Below are positions 1 to 9,316 of a stretch of 64,000 bases of DNA, piece by piece. Under the pieces are notes generated by a model, which saw only the letters and a program-made list of their open reading frames with translations, searched no databases and was not told where the DNA came from. The position numbers and the translations under genes are program-made. The stretch's first letter is position 1, and every line of letters starts with the position of its first letter. The stretch is from Breviolum minutum Mf 1.05b.01 (taxonomy: Eukaryota; Sar; Dinophyceae; Suessiales; Symbiodiniaceae): positions 248,274-312,273 of the forward strand of contig DF239091.1 of the NCBI GenBank assembly GCA_000507305.1, in the 5' to 3' direction.

Positions 1-99
1 GGCAATCCCAAAAATTATGGGACACTAACACATATGCCTATATTTAGAGCATACTTCGGTAGATTCCAGCTTGGGAAGCCTGCAGTTGATCACGTCTAG

Positions 100-174
100 T
101 TTATTTTTGTGCCTCGTTGTATCAAAGGCCAGTTTAATAAAGGCCCACCGGATGTCACAATTTGGAAATTGATG
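100..174 (+). CDS. candidate exon, unknown host gene
   Basis: Bounded by CACGTCTAG before and a consensus donor GTAAGT after. It reads FIFVPRCIKGQFNKG then PPDVTIWKLM and ends between codons. It joins in phase to 244-287 across a 69-bp intron and then to 694-735. I do not recognise the product. The splice sites are seen; the gene is inferred. Confidence 0.45.
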
Positions 175-243
175 GTAAGTTGAAAATGTGCAACAAAAAC
201 AAAACAGTTCCCAAAGTACAGCCTTTGCTCGTTCCTTCTGCAG

Positions 244-287
244 GAACTGGCAAAATTCTGCCCCAGTTCTCATGGGATCTATGTATG
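244..287 (+). CDS. candidate exon, unknown host gene
   Basis: Follows a pyrimidine tract ending CTTCTGCAG|G and precedes GTAACT. It reads ELAKFCPSSHGIYV in the phase left by 100-174 and leaves two bases for the next exon. The acceptor followed by G fits the AG|G preference reported for Symbiodiniaceae. Confidence 0.45.
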
Positions 288-499
288 GTAACTGTGCATG
301 AAACATACCGTAATTAACATGTCCTCCACAAAAAGGGACCATTTCAAAGGAAATTCATCTTCCAACCATGTCTTTTTCAATGGATATGTTCCTGTAGTTT
401 TTAGGGGGTATCCAAAATCTTCTAAATCGCAAGTTTCACGAATATGATTTTGTTGGCTTGACGAATCGAATTTTGCAGAAATGGGGACAGCGGTAGCTT

Positions 500-604
500 T
501 GTGTTTTTTTTTACGGATTCTACCATGGGATTGATCCCCATGAAGTTACCTTTTGGGAGAATATTTTTGGATTTATTTTCCAAGCATCCACACAGCAAAT
601 CCAA
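500..604 (+). repeat. MITE family C, copy 1 (left arm degraded)
   Basis: Core TACGGATTCTACCATGGG then TTTTGGGAGAATAT and CAGCAAATCCAA. Family C usually runs from CTTGGATTTG to CAAATCCAAG, about 115-140 bp. Confidence 0.65.
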
Positions 605-693
605 TCATGTAGAATGGGGTACTTCAAGGGTCATGCCTCTTTAATGAAAGTGGTTCTTCCCCCTTCAACTTTGGGTTCCATGCTAATTTTCAG

Positions 694-735
694 GAAGGAT
701 ACTACTTGGGTGTGTGATGTTCGTATTTTATGTCT
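694..735 (+). CDS. candidate exon, unknown host gene
   Basis: Acceptor CTAATTTTCAG|G, donor GTGACG. Taking one base to complete the codon from 244-287, it reads KDTTWVCDVRILCL. A family C MITE (500-604) sits in the preceding intron. The end is uncertain; the frame stays open to TAA at about 754. Confidence 0.38.
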
Positions 736-935
736 GGTGACGTTCAACACAAAGTAACGATCCCTGATGATCAATCATCCATCAAACAATTTTCCAAGTG
801 ATTATTCTATACTTTTCTCCATGGAAAATCACCATGAGAATCACTTGGGAATGTCCTTGTTGGAACTGTTTCCAACAAAGAGAGGTGTGCAAATTCTAAG
901 AGTATCAACTGGCGTCTCAAATTTCAGTGTAAAGG

Positions 936-957
936 CAAATATATATATATATATTCC
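936..957. repeat. AT microsatellite
   Basis: A run of alternating AT/TA dinucleotides. The surrounding 740-1070 shows no other feature I can name. Confidence 0.7.
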
Positions 958-1074
958 TGAAGTTAGACAGAGATGAACAAAGATGCCATATGTGAAAGGG
1001 CAAATTTCCAGAGTGTTACGGTATGAACCTCAACTCTTGAAGTTCCCACGAAATTCGCCACGAAAAATACCATG

Positions 1075-1205
1075 GTGTTGTATAGGGGTTGTATAGGGGA
1101 TGTATTAACTACCCAGTTATGCAGGGATTATAATAAACCATTATAAGGATCCCTATTAAACAACCAGTATAATGGAATGTCATTCACGGGTTTTGTTGCC
1201 GTTGC
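1075..1205 (+). repeat. Family I repeat, copy 1
   Basis: Contains ACTACCCAGTTAT, GGGATTATAATAAACC, AAGGATCCCTATTAAACAACC and CAGTATAATGGAA. At least a dozen related copies occur in the window, nearly all on the plus strand; they end near a T run followed by CG(T)GGCTC. Confidence 0.65.
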
Positions 1206-1885
1206 TCAGATGGTTTCTTACAAGAATCACCCTTTTTAAATAAGAAATTTGCTGGGGCCCCTATAGCTCTGGCAAAGACACAAAAAATCCTTACGTGGAA
1301 CATAGACCCAACAGAAAAAACTGTGCATGTATTTTTAGTTTTGAGAGTCAACCAACCAAATATACATTCCGGCATACTAACATAGGACCATGAATGAAGA
1401 TGAGTTTTTTGCTTGTATGGAGTTTCCTATTCTGAAAGGTGATTTTCCAAACCAGATAAACCAGCCATCTTAGTTTACCTTAGCATGCTTGGCCCCTCCG
1501 AGCAACAGTAAACACAAGGATGACATGACATTTCTTAGGTTCAGGGCAGGGTTTTCAACCTAAATCGACTCATTTGACACAAGCAAGCCAGCATTCCGGG
1601 GGAAGGGCACCTTACATTCCAAAGTAGTCACTGCATACAAGAATCTATATACAACTTTTGGCCCCTTTTTTAATGGCCGAAAATAAATGGGTCACTGAGG
1701 CATTTCCCCCTGAACAGAGTTCTGGGCCCCTACTACTGTAATTCAGGGGCCCACCTTGTATCAATCATCCAAACGAAACCATCCACCGAAACATTTCATG
1801 GGCATTTTCCTGAATAAAATGTTCACGCCATTCAAAAACCATTGGTGCTTCCTTTTCAGATCATGATAAACATTTTATTTCCTAA
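1206..1885. other. no gene recognised
   Basis: Holds a degraded family A-like stretch at about 1370-1450 (CATACTAACATAGGACC...GAATGAAGATG) and a family M-like stretch at about 1650-1750 (GGCCCC...AATGGCC...GGGCCCCTAC). Nothing else is supported. Confidence 0.4.
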
Positions 1886-1891
1886 TTTCAG

Positions 1892-1951
1892 TGAAACTCG
1901 CAATAATCAACCTATTGAAAAATGGTGACCGAGGACTTCCAGGGTTAATAA
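1892..1951 (+). CDS. candidate exon ending at MITE B1
   Basis: Acceptor CCTAATTTCAG; reads KLAIINLLKNGDRGLPGLI; the only plausible donor, GTATGG, overlaps the first bases of the family B MITE at 1956. Weak as a gene call by itself. Confidence 0.3.
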
Positions 1952-1955
1952 GTAT

Positions 1956-2057
1956 GGGTGTTTCCCAAAATTGTTATACCCCCAAATCATCCAATTCTAA
2001 TAGGGTTTTCCCTTATAAACCATCCATTTTGGGGTACCCCTCTTTTTGGAAACACCC
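1956..2057 (+). repeat. MITE family B, copy 1
   Basis: Starts GGGTGTTTCC and ends GGAAACACCC. Inside are ACCCCCAAATCATCCA and ACCATCCATTTTGGGG. The arms are inverted repeats with GGTACCCC near each end. Translations of this element recur as spurious proteins in such genomes. Confidence 0.85.
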
Positions 2058-2145
2058 ATATTCATGGTTTTTCCTACATTTTGTTCCTCTTGGAATCCAT
2101 CCACATCCACCAACAAAAATGGTTCTCCGCACGCCAGTGATGTAG

Positions 2146-2234
2146 GCATGGACCTTACGGAAGGTGGCATTCAATACGGTTTCAGCCTGGGGGTCCCGGT
2201 TTTTCGTTCGAAGCGGGGGGGAAGACTTGGATCC
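2146..2234 (+). CDS. candidate exon directly before MITE K1
   Basis: Acceptor GATGTAG|G; after one base it reads HGPYGRWHSIRFQPGG then PGFSFEAGGKTWI. The donor GTGATA overlaps the start of the family K MITE (TACTGTTGATGG at 2239). Unrecognised product. Confidence 0.4.
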
Positions 2235-2238
2235 GTGA

Positions 2239-2359
2239 TACTGTTGATGGTTCAGAAATCCAGCGTTCACCAGTTGAGGTTGGTAGTTTCTCCCCGTTAT
2301 TTACAAGGTTTTATATACATCCCAGGTGGTTGTTTGGGATTTCTGAACCATCAACAGTA
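2239..2359 (+). repeat. MITE family K, copy 1
   Basis: Perfect terminal inverted repeats TACTGTTGATGGTTCAGAAA / TTTCTGAACCATCAACAGTA enclose CACCAGTTGA, TTATTTACAAGGTTTTATA and CATCCCAGGTGG. Confidence 0.9.
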
Positions 2360-2602
2360 AATCGTAGTGAAAACTACGAGGATGGGAGGATGGGATCACA
2401 TGAACTTGGATACACGTGGTTACGATCAATTTTCACCCCCAGTTTTTTCAGCCATGAAGTTCGGCCATTTGGAAGGCAAAACTTGGATTTGTTGTTGTTT
2501 TTTTGTTCACCTTTGGGACCATGAGAGCAATCCAGATTTTTGTTGGTTTGTGATGTGACACAATGGCAAACCCTGTTGTTGTTTGGAAAGGATCAGTTAA
2601 AA

Positions 2603-2742
2603 CTCACTTTTGTTTGTTGAAGGTGATGTTTTAAGGATTGTACTAGTACCATGGGGTAAATCATCACCATGAAACACCACCATTTGGGAGAATCCTTTTT
2701 TGTTACTTTTTCCTTTAGCATCAAACAACAAGCAAATCCAAG
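2603..2742 (+). repeat. MITE family C, copy 2
   Basis: Contains AAGGTGATGTTTTAAGGATT, ACCATGG, CACCACCATTTGGGAGAAT and ends AAGCAAATCCAAG. A further partial C-like start lies at 2484-2545. Confidence 0.75.
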
Positions 2743-2790
2743 TCATTCGTGGAACATCACAACAAACACAGTTTTCCCGCGAAAAACATG

Positions 2791-2900
2791 ACACCCTTTT
2801 GAAGTTGAACAGCTCGCCCCTGAAAAGTTACCGAAACCCAATCGGAAAGGCGTGTCTTCCAACCATCAATTTTCAGGGGCGAGCTGTGTAGTTTTCCGGT
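2791..2900 (+). repeat. MITE family A, copy 1
   Basis: Inner arms AACAGCTCGCCCCTGAAAA (2808) and its inverse TTTTCAGGGGCGAGCTGT (2870) differ at about one base. Family A ends normally read CCCTGAAACTAACATGG and its complement, about 95-125 bp apart. Confidence 0.8.
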
Positions 2901-2971
2901 GGTTTTTGGAAGCTCCCTTTCATCCCCGAGCCAACCGCCATCAACGTCGCCCACGATCTCTCGATCTGCAG

Positions 2972-3035
2972 ACGACTTGTTGGCCTCCAAAGCAAGTGAA
3001 GCTATCAGGAATTTGCAAACCGCCACACCGGAATG
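2972..3035 (+). CDS. candidate exon, unknown host gene
   Basis: Acceptor TCTCTCGATCTGCAG; reads DDLLASKASEAIRNL then QTATPEW; possible donor GTGCCT. Composition is richer in GC than the flanks. Confidence 0.38.
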
Positions 3036-3113
3036 GTGCCTTGGTCCAAAAAAAAAACGGGAATAGAGGCCGCTTTTTTTGGGGGGAAGATACAAGTAGA
3101 CTCAGCCCAGCAG

Positions 3114-3144
3114 GCCGACCTGACTAAATTAACTCAACTTTTGG
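3114..3144 (+). CDS. small candidate exon
   Basis: Acceptor CCCAGCAG|G; reads ADLTKLTQLL; the end would need a GC donor (GG|GCATTA), which dinoflagellates use. Low confidence because it is so short. Confidence 0.22.
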
Positions 3145-3221
3145 GCATTACATTTTTTTAGTAAGAAAAATCATGTTGTCAAACTGTTTTGTTTCATGGT
3201 CCGAAATGAGCGTTTGTGAGG

Positions 3222-3247
3222 CAAACACACACACACACACACACACT
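3222..3247. repeat. CA microsatellite
   Basis: (AC)n of about 12 units. The stretch 3250-3570 holds nothing else I can name. Confidence 0.85.
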
Positions 3248-3574
3248 TATTGGGGATCCATATAGTCATGTTGCTTGCCTACATTTTATATTAATAAACC
3301 AAAGGGATGATGGTAAGAATACCCAAAAAGTAGGTTCTACATAACTTAAAATCTAAGGGGTGCCACTATGAAACCAGTGTCAAAAGAGTACCACTACGAG
3401 ACCCTGTTGGAGGGTCTTGGTAGGTAGATATACCACGACCATGGATCCTTTCAGCACCTTAAAACATAACAGGCACTTGCTCCCGAAATCCGGGAAGCAA
3501 AATCCTTAACAGTTGAGGGTTAGAGACTATAAATTGTTGCCCCCAACAAAGAACAACAATAGATTACCAAAGAA

Positions 3575-3722
3575 AAACACATCTCAACAGCGAATTTTGG
3601 GTTTGATGTTTTTTTTTGTTCAATGTGCCTACGTGTTTTCCAGCTTTTGGGCAATTATTAACCGAAACATCAACTTTCAGGGGACTCGCTGTTGGTTCTA
3701 AGGTTAGTTTCAGGGAGGGTAT
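3575..3722 (+). repeat. MITE family A, diverged copy
   Basis: Right arm TTTCAGGGGACTCGCTGTTGG...TTAGTTTCAGGGAGGGTA is clear; the left arm (AACAGCGAATTTT) is degraded. Confidence 0.5.
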
Positions 3723-3835
3723 CAGATTTCCAAAAATACCCTCATGAACTGGTGGAATTGTGTTGGCAGTTTTGTTTTTTCTTGTTGGTTGGTTGATTGT
3801 TTGTTTTTCTTGTTTTTATTGTGTGTCCTGCTTTT

Positions 3836-3862
3836 CTTGTTGTTGTTGTTGTTGTTGTTGTT
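3836..3862. repeat. TTG microsatellite
   Basis: About nine TTG units, in a T-rich stretch that also contains GTTTGTTTTTCTTG runs from 3770. Confidence 0.8.
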
Positions 3863-3867
3863 TCAAG

Positions 3868-4036
3868 GGAATCCTAAGCTACCCCCCCCAAAAAACTACC
3901 CCCCCCGGGAATAAGGGGTTAATAGCCGGCCTTATTTATTGGAAAATTGATGAAACCAATGGATAATAGTCCATGATCATAAGGCCGGCTATTTATTGGA
4001 GGGGGTAGCTTTGGGGGGAACAAGCCCTAGATTCCC
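3868..4036 (+). repeat. MITE family G, copy 1
   Basis: Arms carry poly-C/poly-G blocks (CTACCCCCCCC / GGGGGTAG) and the inner palindrome AATAGCCGGCCTTAT / ATAAGGCCGGCTATT. The termini differ from later copies (GGGAATCCTA / CTAGATTCCC). Confidence 0.75.
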
Positions 4037-4147
4037 ATGATTTATTAATAACCCCTTGTTAAACCCTTATTGTTGGTGGGGGGTTCCGTTAGGATTCCGT
4101 TGATTGTTGTTGTCGTCGTTGTTGTGGCTGCCTGTTTCCATGCCCAG

Positions 4148-4229
4148 GTTGCAACTGCAACTGAAGTTTTGGATGGCCTCTTAGCAGATTTAAAACAGAT
4201 TTCGATTTCGAAAAAAAAATTCCCAGCGA
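4148..4229 (+). CDS. candidate exon upstream of MITE B2
   Basis: Acceptor CCATGCCCAG|G; reads VATATEVLDGLLADLK then QISISKKKFPA, helix-like; possible donor GTTACC. The frame stays open until the family B element at 4247. Product unknown. Confidence 0.42.
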
Positions 4230-4246
4230 GTTACCAAAACACACAT

Positions 4247-4353
4247 GGGTGTTTCCAGAGATAGGGGGAAAACCCCCAAAATGGATGGTGAAAATAATGG
4301 AAAACCCTATTAAAATGGATGATTTGGGGGTACCACTATTTTTGGAAACACCC
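4247..4353 (-). repeat. MITE family B, copy 2 (reverse)
   Basis: Same element as at 1956 in opposite orientation: GGGTGTTTCC...CCATTTTAATAGGG complement...GGAAACACCC. Confidence 0.85.
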
Positions 4354-4423
4354 ACATCAACATCACAAGCTAGTGCAAGTTTTCAACAAAGACTTCATGG
4401 ACATGGAAGTCTTGAGGGCAATT

Positions 4424-4547
4424 CTTGGAATGGCTTTTTGTTGTTGTGATTTTTATCGGATTCTGCCATGGCAAATCTCCATGAACTCACCATTTGGGAC
4501 AGTGTTATTTTTTTACTTTTTCCAAGAATCAAACAAGCAAATCCAAG
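4424..4547 (+). repeat. MITE family C, copy 3
   Basis: CTTGGAATGGC...ATCGGATTCTGCCATGGC...CACCATTTGGGA...CAAGCAAATCCAAG; both ends intact. Confidence 0.8.
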
Positions 4548-4680
4548 TAATTGACGGAATCTTTGTTGAACAAGACTTGTCCTTAACCGGGCCATGGTTT
4601 TGGGGGGATATCATGTTTTGTTGAAGATTTCCCATGGGGGTGTTTTGATATCTTAGATATGACTTTGAATGCGATGCTCC

Positions 4681-4797
4681 CCCCCCACCCAGGATACAAT
4701 CGTCACTACCAGGATGACTTGCTACATTGTTAGTAGCAACATCTCAACTACTAAAACCCTTCATGGCTGCCACCATTGGCATCCTGGGTGGGTAAGG
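4681..4797. repeat. Family U inverted repeat, copy 1
   Basis: CACCCAGGATACAATCGTCA on the left and GCATCCTGGGTGGG on the right. The same arms occur at 26070 and bound the 471-bp unit at 42441. Confidence 0.6.
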
Positions 4798-4829
4798 GGT
4801 ACAAGGTGAACCTGGCCCTACTAGGTACT

Positions 4830-4957
4830 AATTGGGAGTCATGGAGCCCCCTATGAAATGGCCGTTATAAATTGAGTCACTGGGGTTGTAACTTGAAAAC
4901 CCCTAGAAGTCGAGTTGTTTTTTCCTATACTTTTACAACTGGTAAGGGGGCCCCAGT
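4830..4957 (+). repeat. Family M repeat, copy 1
   Basis: GAGCCCCCTATGAAATGGCC, TCACTGGGGTTGTAAC and ACAACTGGTAAGGGGGCCCC. Typical copies begin GGTGGGGCCCCTACCAGTTATAA. Confidence 0.45.
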
Positions 4958-5034
4958 TTGTATATAGATCTAAGGGTACTATGTTGGATATGTTGAAATC
5001 AGTTCCCAGATTCATAGGTTTGGTATACTTGCAG

Positions 5035-5063
5035 GTTCATGAATTGTTGTGGGATCAATGTAG
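5035..5063 (+). CDS. 29-bp candidate exon
   Basis: Acceptor ATACTTGCAG|G and donor GTAAAA frame GTTCATGAATTG..., reading VHELLWDQC plus two bases (AG). Good sites on both sides, but very short. Confidence 0.33.
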
Positions 5064-5190
5064 GTAAAATTTACCGCCATCCCGTGGATCCGGGTTGGGC
5101 TTAAACAATTGGACCAAACAGTTGCTACACAAGCACCTTTGAATTGAAAGATCGTGTCCCAACAAAGGGGGCTCGTTCATCAAAATTATT

Positions 5191-5317
5191 CATGGCTAGT
5201 CAACCTACCCCCCCCCCCCTAACGTACCACCCCCAGAAATAAGGGTTCAATAGCCGGCCTTATGAAGGGAAACCATAAGGCCGGCTATTTCTGGGGGAAG
5301 ACTCCCAGTGATTCCCA
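5191..5317 (+). repeat. MITE family G, copy 2
   Basis: ATGGCTAGTCAACCTA, a 13-C run, CCCAGAAATAAGGGTTCAAT, AGCCGGCCTTAT and inverse ATAAGGCCGGCTATTTCTGGGG. The expected right end GGTTGACTAGCCAT is missing; the arm ends at a candidate splice acceptor. Confidence 0.8.
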
Positions 5318-5318
5318 G

Positions 5319-5499
5319 GAAAATCGCCTCCCGGGCCCCACCTTTTCTCTCCCCGAAATCACATCGCCGCCGAATGCCCGACGTTTCTCAAAGCCTTAGA
5401 ACTACAACCACGTGAAGTTGACGAATCCTTACAGCTGGTGGGTCGGCACACGCTATGGAGAGGCGGGCTCGCCGTTTTTTGTTCCGTTCGAAAGCGAAG
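5319..5499 (+). CDS. candidate exon, unknown host gene
   Basis: Acceptor GATTCCCAG|G, donor GTGATG. In one frame it reads through 60 codons, including RNHIAAECPTFLKALEL and QLVGRHTLWRGGLAVFCS. An H-x4-C pattern (HIAAEC) resembles the end of LINE zinc motifs, so a LINE remnant is an alternative. A second frame (KIASRAPPFLSPKSH, donor GTGAAG at 5414) matches the phase left by 5035-5063. Confidence 0.38.
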
Positions 5500-5510
5500 G
5501 TGATGTGAAC

Positions 5511-5575
5511 CTAGAAGTCCAAGTCGACCATCAAAAATGATAGGCAACTTCGCCAAAGGCTATTTTTGAAGTAGG
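5511..5575 (+). repeat. Family O repeat
   Basis: CTAGAAGTCCAAGTCGACCAT...AACTTCGCCAAAGGCTATTTT. Related copies lie at 42929-42989 and, inverted, near 52860-52925. Confidence 0.5.
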
Positions 5576-5913
5576 GAATTGTAATCGCAATCGTGGCTAG
5601 GGACGGAATGCCCTCCAAACTCGCTTTGAATTGACAAGAGATCGAACCTCCTGGCAACAAGATCAACAAGCATCCCAAGGATTTCATAATCCAATCCCAA
5701 GTATGGTGTATTTACCTGTAGTATTTACCATAGATTTCAACGAAATGTAGGGATATACCAGCCCCATTGAGTGTTTGCGAATTTGTTGTATGCATACATC
5801 CAAGGTGAAAATAAATCCATCGTGATTTTACCATCACATTGTCAACTTTGGGGTGCGGCTTAGTTTTCGACTTTGTCAAACCAGGTGAGTTTTGTCAGGG
5901 TGATTCAATCACA

Positions 5914-6042
5914 CCCTAGTCTTCCAAATACCTTGTGAGTAGGTGTTTGCACCCACAAACACCTCCTGAGGATGCCTTTAGGGGGTCCAACTACCTACTC
6001 ACAAGATACTCACAAGGTATTTGGAGGATTTTGGAACTAGGG
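5914..6042 (+). repeat. MITE family J, copy 1
   Basis: CCAAATACCTTGTGAGTAGG, AAACACCTCCTGAGGATGCC, then the inverse CCTACTCACAAG...AAGGTATTTGG; nearly identical over about 90 bases to 54609-54731. Confidence 0.85.
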
Positions 6043-6270
6043 AAATCACAGTACAGTACCTATTTTGAGGGGATCAAACTTCATGCAAAAAAATAGGGAA
6101 TTCCCTTATGATAATGCAGTGTTTGTGTTGGTAATAGAATGGGCCCGATTTGCAACAACACGACGTCGGTTCAGTGCATTTTGCGTTGGAAAGCACATTT
6201 TCCTATTCAATAGGGATGAGATTTCATCATGTTGGTGACATCAGCTGCTGACATTCCAGCAATTCTGCAG

Positions 6271-6401
6271 CTTTGATTCGCCCACAAAAATAGACCCCAC
6301 GGGACCCAAGAGATACGGGAAAACATCCCATGAAGACAGGGCGAAAACGCCGAAAAACGTCCCAAAACTCAACTCCACCGCAGGCGCCAGAGTTGAGATC
6401 T
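6271..6401 (+). CDS. candidate exon, unknown host gene
   Basis: Acceptor AATTCTGCAG, donor GTGCAA. After one base it reads FDSPTKIDPTGPKRYG then KTSHEDRAKTPKNVPKLN and STAGARVEI, a basic low-complexity segment. The antisense frame is also open, so the strand is not certain. Confidence 0.35.
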
Positions 6402-7065
6402 GTGCAAGCTGAAGAGAAGAAGCAACGCTGACCTGTTCTTTATGGCATAGGAATGGCAGGGCTGATCTGGGGCAATTTATGGTCACCTTTCCACCGCCGG
6501 TGGGTTTTTCCCCTAAACCATGGTGGTTGCAAGGATTTTCCATTTTGACGAACCATGTTTTTTGGAGGAATTGTGTTGAGAGCACCACCTCAAAGAAAAA
6601 GACCTCGGTGAGACCTCGGTAAAAAGGGGATGAAGAGCTACCCTTTGTTCTATTAGAGTTTTTTTTGCACAAACCACGGACAAGAATCCAATGAGTATGT
6701 TACTGTAATCAAAACATAAATTCAAGATTCAATGTCGCTGATGTAACTGGTGTATTTTCAACTATACTCACTTCGCCATTTTCTACTACTCGTGTTGCAA
6801 CGAGTAGTCGGTTTTCGCAGCTGTCCAAGGGTACATCAACAAGGCATTGAAGGGGCATGGGTTCCTGATTTGTTTCACAAGGACTCTCCATTTTTCCAGG
6901 GGAAACCACGTTTGAAAAAAAACATGTCCGGGTGAACCAGCATCTCTTTTTGGAATGTGTAGGGTAGGTAGGTGGTTTGCCTCCAATTCTTGTACATGGT
7001 TGGTAAGCACAATAGTCTGTACTAGTTTCCCAAGCACCCAAATTTGTGACATTCCACCTCTCATA
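6402..7065. other. no gene recognised
   Basis: Mixed sequence with open frames on both strands but no convincing splice pair. A donor-like GTAAGC lies at 7001. Confidence 0.3.
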
Positions 7066-7165
7066 ACCCATAGGATCCATGTAATTATGGTATATTTAGC
7101 TACGTTTACCATGAAAATCAACCAAATCTGTGTAAATATACCATGCATGGGGGCCCCTATGGGTA
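7066..7165 (+). repeat. MITE family L, copy 1
   Basis: ACCCATAGGATCCATGTAAT, GGTATATTTAGCTACGTTTA, then inverse AAATATACCATGCATGG and CCTATGGGT. Family L ends are CCCATAGGATCCATG and its complement. Confidence 0.75.
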
Positions 7166-7170
7166 ATCAG

Positions 7171-7234
7171 GAACCAAACAGGTCATTCGCAACAAACTAT
7201 GACCACTTTGCGGGCGACCGGCTGCAAATCCAAA
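7171..7234 (+). CDS. candidate exon after MITE L1
   Basis: Acceptor GGGTAATCAG|G directly follows the L1 end; donor GTAGAT. Two frames are open: EPNRSFATNYDHFAGDRLQ and NQTGHSQQTMTTLRATGC. Frame and function undecided. Confidence 0.3.
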
Positions 7235-7323
7235 GTAGATATAGCAACTGTGATGATTTTTGCGTGTTTTGGTGGTGATTTTTCTCCGGACTCTACCAAT
7301 GGTACATCACCAAAATAACACCA

Positions 7324-7428
7324 CTAGGTGGTGGTTTCAATTTTTTTAAATTTATTTCTAACCTTACCTGGGGAATGAGCCAATTTGACGAATATTTTTC
7401 AGAGGGGTTGGTTCAACCACCAACCAGA
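7324..7428 (+). repeat. MITE family D, copy 1
   Basis: CTAGGTGGTGGTTTCAA...CCTGGGGAATGAGCCAATTT...TTTTCAGAGGGGTTGG...CAACCACCAACCAG. Family D is about 100 bp. Confidence 0.85.
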
Positions 7429-7552
7429 CCACTATTTGTTTTTCAGTTTTTTTTCCAACCACCTTAACCAAATCTGAGATGTAGTGAGTTTCAAATTAAA
7501 GATCAAGTTGAAAGACAATAGAGTCTTCTCTGTTTCACTATACTTTCTCCTA

Positions 7553-7654
7553 TCCCTAAGAATCCTGACCCCTCAAAATGGCTATTTTGAGGACCCGGAC
7601 CCCTGCTATACAGGTTCAAACCCTTCTATTGGAGGGCCCAAGGATTCTTAGGGA
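7553..7654 (+). repeat. MITE family H, copy 1
   Basis: TCCCTAAGAATCCTGACCCC / GGATTCTTAGGGA at the ends; inside are TCAAAATGGCTATTTTGA and ACAGGTTCAAACCC. Confidence 0.85.
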
Positions 7655-7762
7655 TGGGATTAATTCATCACTATTCGGGGCAAGAGGTTTGGATTTTTTT
7701 GTTTCGCACATCTAAGTTATTCTAAGTTCTAAGTCGACTCAACACACACCACCACTTCTTAC

Positions 7763-7884
7763 TACTGTTGATGGAAGAAATCCGGCTAACCGCCTGAGAT
7801 GTATAAAACCCTGTAAAGAATGGGATACACTACTAAATCTACCAACCTCAACTGGTGAAGGCTGGGTTTCAGCCATCAACAGTA
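7763..7884 (+). repeat. MITE family K, copy 2
   Basis: TACTGTTGATGGAAGAAATCC...GATGTATAAAACCCTGTAAA...CCATCAACAGTA. Confidence 0.85.
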
Positions 7885-7965
7885 TCACTCCAGTACCAAC
7901 AAAACACGCTGTTTTGCCACCCTCGGTACACCATTGACACCCTATCCCCCCTGCTTTTTGGCCAG

Positions 7966-8027
7966 GCCTTACTTGACGGAACCCACACCTTTGGACACAC
8001 CGGAAAGCTTGCCTTCAATGACACATG
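7966..8027 (+). CDS. candidate exon ending at a hairpin insertion
   Basis: A pyrimidine-rich acceptor (CCCCCCTGCTTTTTGGCCAG|G) opens ALLDGTHTFGHTGK then LAFNDT. The donor GTATGA is the first bases of a 27-bp hairpin. Product unknown. Confidence 0.42.
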
Positions 8028-8064
8028 GTATGAAGGTGCAAGCGCCTTCATACCATGACACATG
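8018..8064. repeat. 27-bp hairpin flanked by 10-bp direct repeats
   Basis: ATGACACATG occurs on both sides of GTATGAAGGTGC...GCGCCTTCATACC, whose arms are a perfect GGTATGAAGG / CCTTCATACC palindrome (13 bp including flanking bases). It looks like a tiny insertion with a target-site duplication. Confidence 0.7.
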
Positions 8065-8510
8065 AGCTCGTCAGCGTGTGGTACACAAGTTGGGGAAATT
8101 GCCGTTCAACCCTGGGAACTTTGTGGGTAGCCATAAGCTAATTCATTTTGATGAAGGGAACCCGAATCTAAGTTCAGCGTTTCAGCAGGGCCAAGGTTGT
8201 AGTGACCAAAGCAGGATTAAAACTTGGCACATCTTAGGTGATCGCCTTATTCCCTTAGCCCCTTAGAGTTTAGTGGGATTTTACCTGTTGTGCACTCTTT
8301 GACTGATATCTGTAACCCACTAAATGTTTAACTTTTAGCAGGGGACCTAAGGGTTGCCAAGAAAAGAATACCCTCCTGAGGCTCTGGCCTTTCTAGAACA
8401 AGCTTCCTTCCCACACCTCCAAATTTGAGGGCTATTGGAATGATTGTTTTAAAATGAAACCAACTTGGGGGTTTAAGAGGCTGAAACATACAACAGGGGT
8501 TTGCTATTTT
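8065..8510. other. no gene recognised
   Basis: Short open frames only (for example 8078-8266 on the plus strand) without clear splice sites or repeats. Confidence 0.3.
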
Positions 8511-8516
8511 TTTCTA

Positions 8517-8545
8517 ATATATATATATATATATATATACAATAT
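8517..8545. repeat. AT microsatellite
   Basis: About 24 bases of alternating AT. Confidence 0.85.
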
Positions 8546-8816
8546 ATGTCCCATGTATGAAACATCACAAAAAAAACACGGTGGAAGCATTGATCCGATC
8601 CATTTTTAAGCAACCAAAAATTTATATAGAGATTTCCAGGGTGGGGCCTCATGATTTCGCCAACAAAACACACCACCAACGCCCCCCCGGTTCGCAAAAA
8701 AAAACGGGACAAACAAGTCTACCAAACTCAGAGGCCCCTTGACATAGGTTCAACCCTCATATTTGTACTCATGCCGTTAGACCTTGGTTGGTTCCAAAGG
8801 TTGGTTGGGTTCCCCA

Positions 8817-8958
8817 CTTGAAGGATCATCCCATTTAGCAAGTAGTTAGTAACCACCATTTACAAGCTATCTAGGCCACTGGGAAGGGGAACAACCCCAC
8901 TTAGGGGACTTACTAACTATGGTCATTAACCACTTACTAACTGGGGTGATCCTCCAAG
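8817..8958 (-). repeat. MITE family E, copy 1
   Basis: Left end CTTGAAGGATCATCCCATTT; right end CCACTTACTAACTGGGGTGA then TCCTCCAAG. Family E consensus arm is CTTGGAGGATCATCCCAGTT followed by AGTAAGTGGTTA. Confidence 0.85.
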
Positions 8959-9316
8959 CACTAAAACACCTGACCTGGTTTTTTGGGTTTGAATTAGTGG
9001 TTTCTGATTCTTCCCATGAGAAATTCCGTTAATTTTGAGGGGTTGTAATTATAAATATTATAATCACCCCTTATGTACACGCCTCCTATTTTTTGGAGGC
9101 CTCAAAATATTCGTCCAAATTGTCCATGTGTTTTTTTTGGGGGGGTGGTTGGGTTTCTTAGGGGTATCTCCCCACAACACACATAGGGCCTTTACTCCTC
9201 CAACAACATTCCTCCTCTCAAAGTTGTCACTCACTCACGGGTGACTCGTCGTCGAAAGGATCAAACAACTTGGGCCATGAACTTCCGATATCCGAAGCCG
9301 GTGCGGTTCCCCACTC

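Noticed and set aside
6241..6672. 143-aa minus-strand ORF
   Set aside because: It lies antisense to the candidate exon 6271-6401, and the remainder has no motif or splice support.
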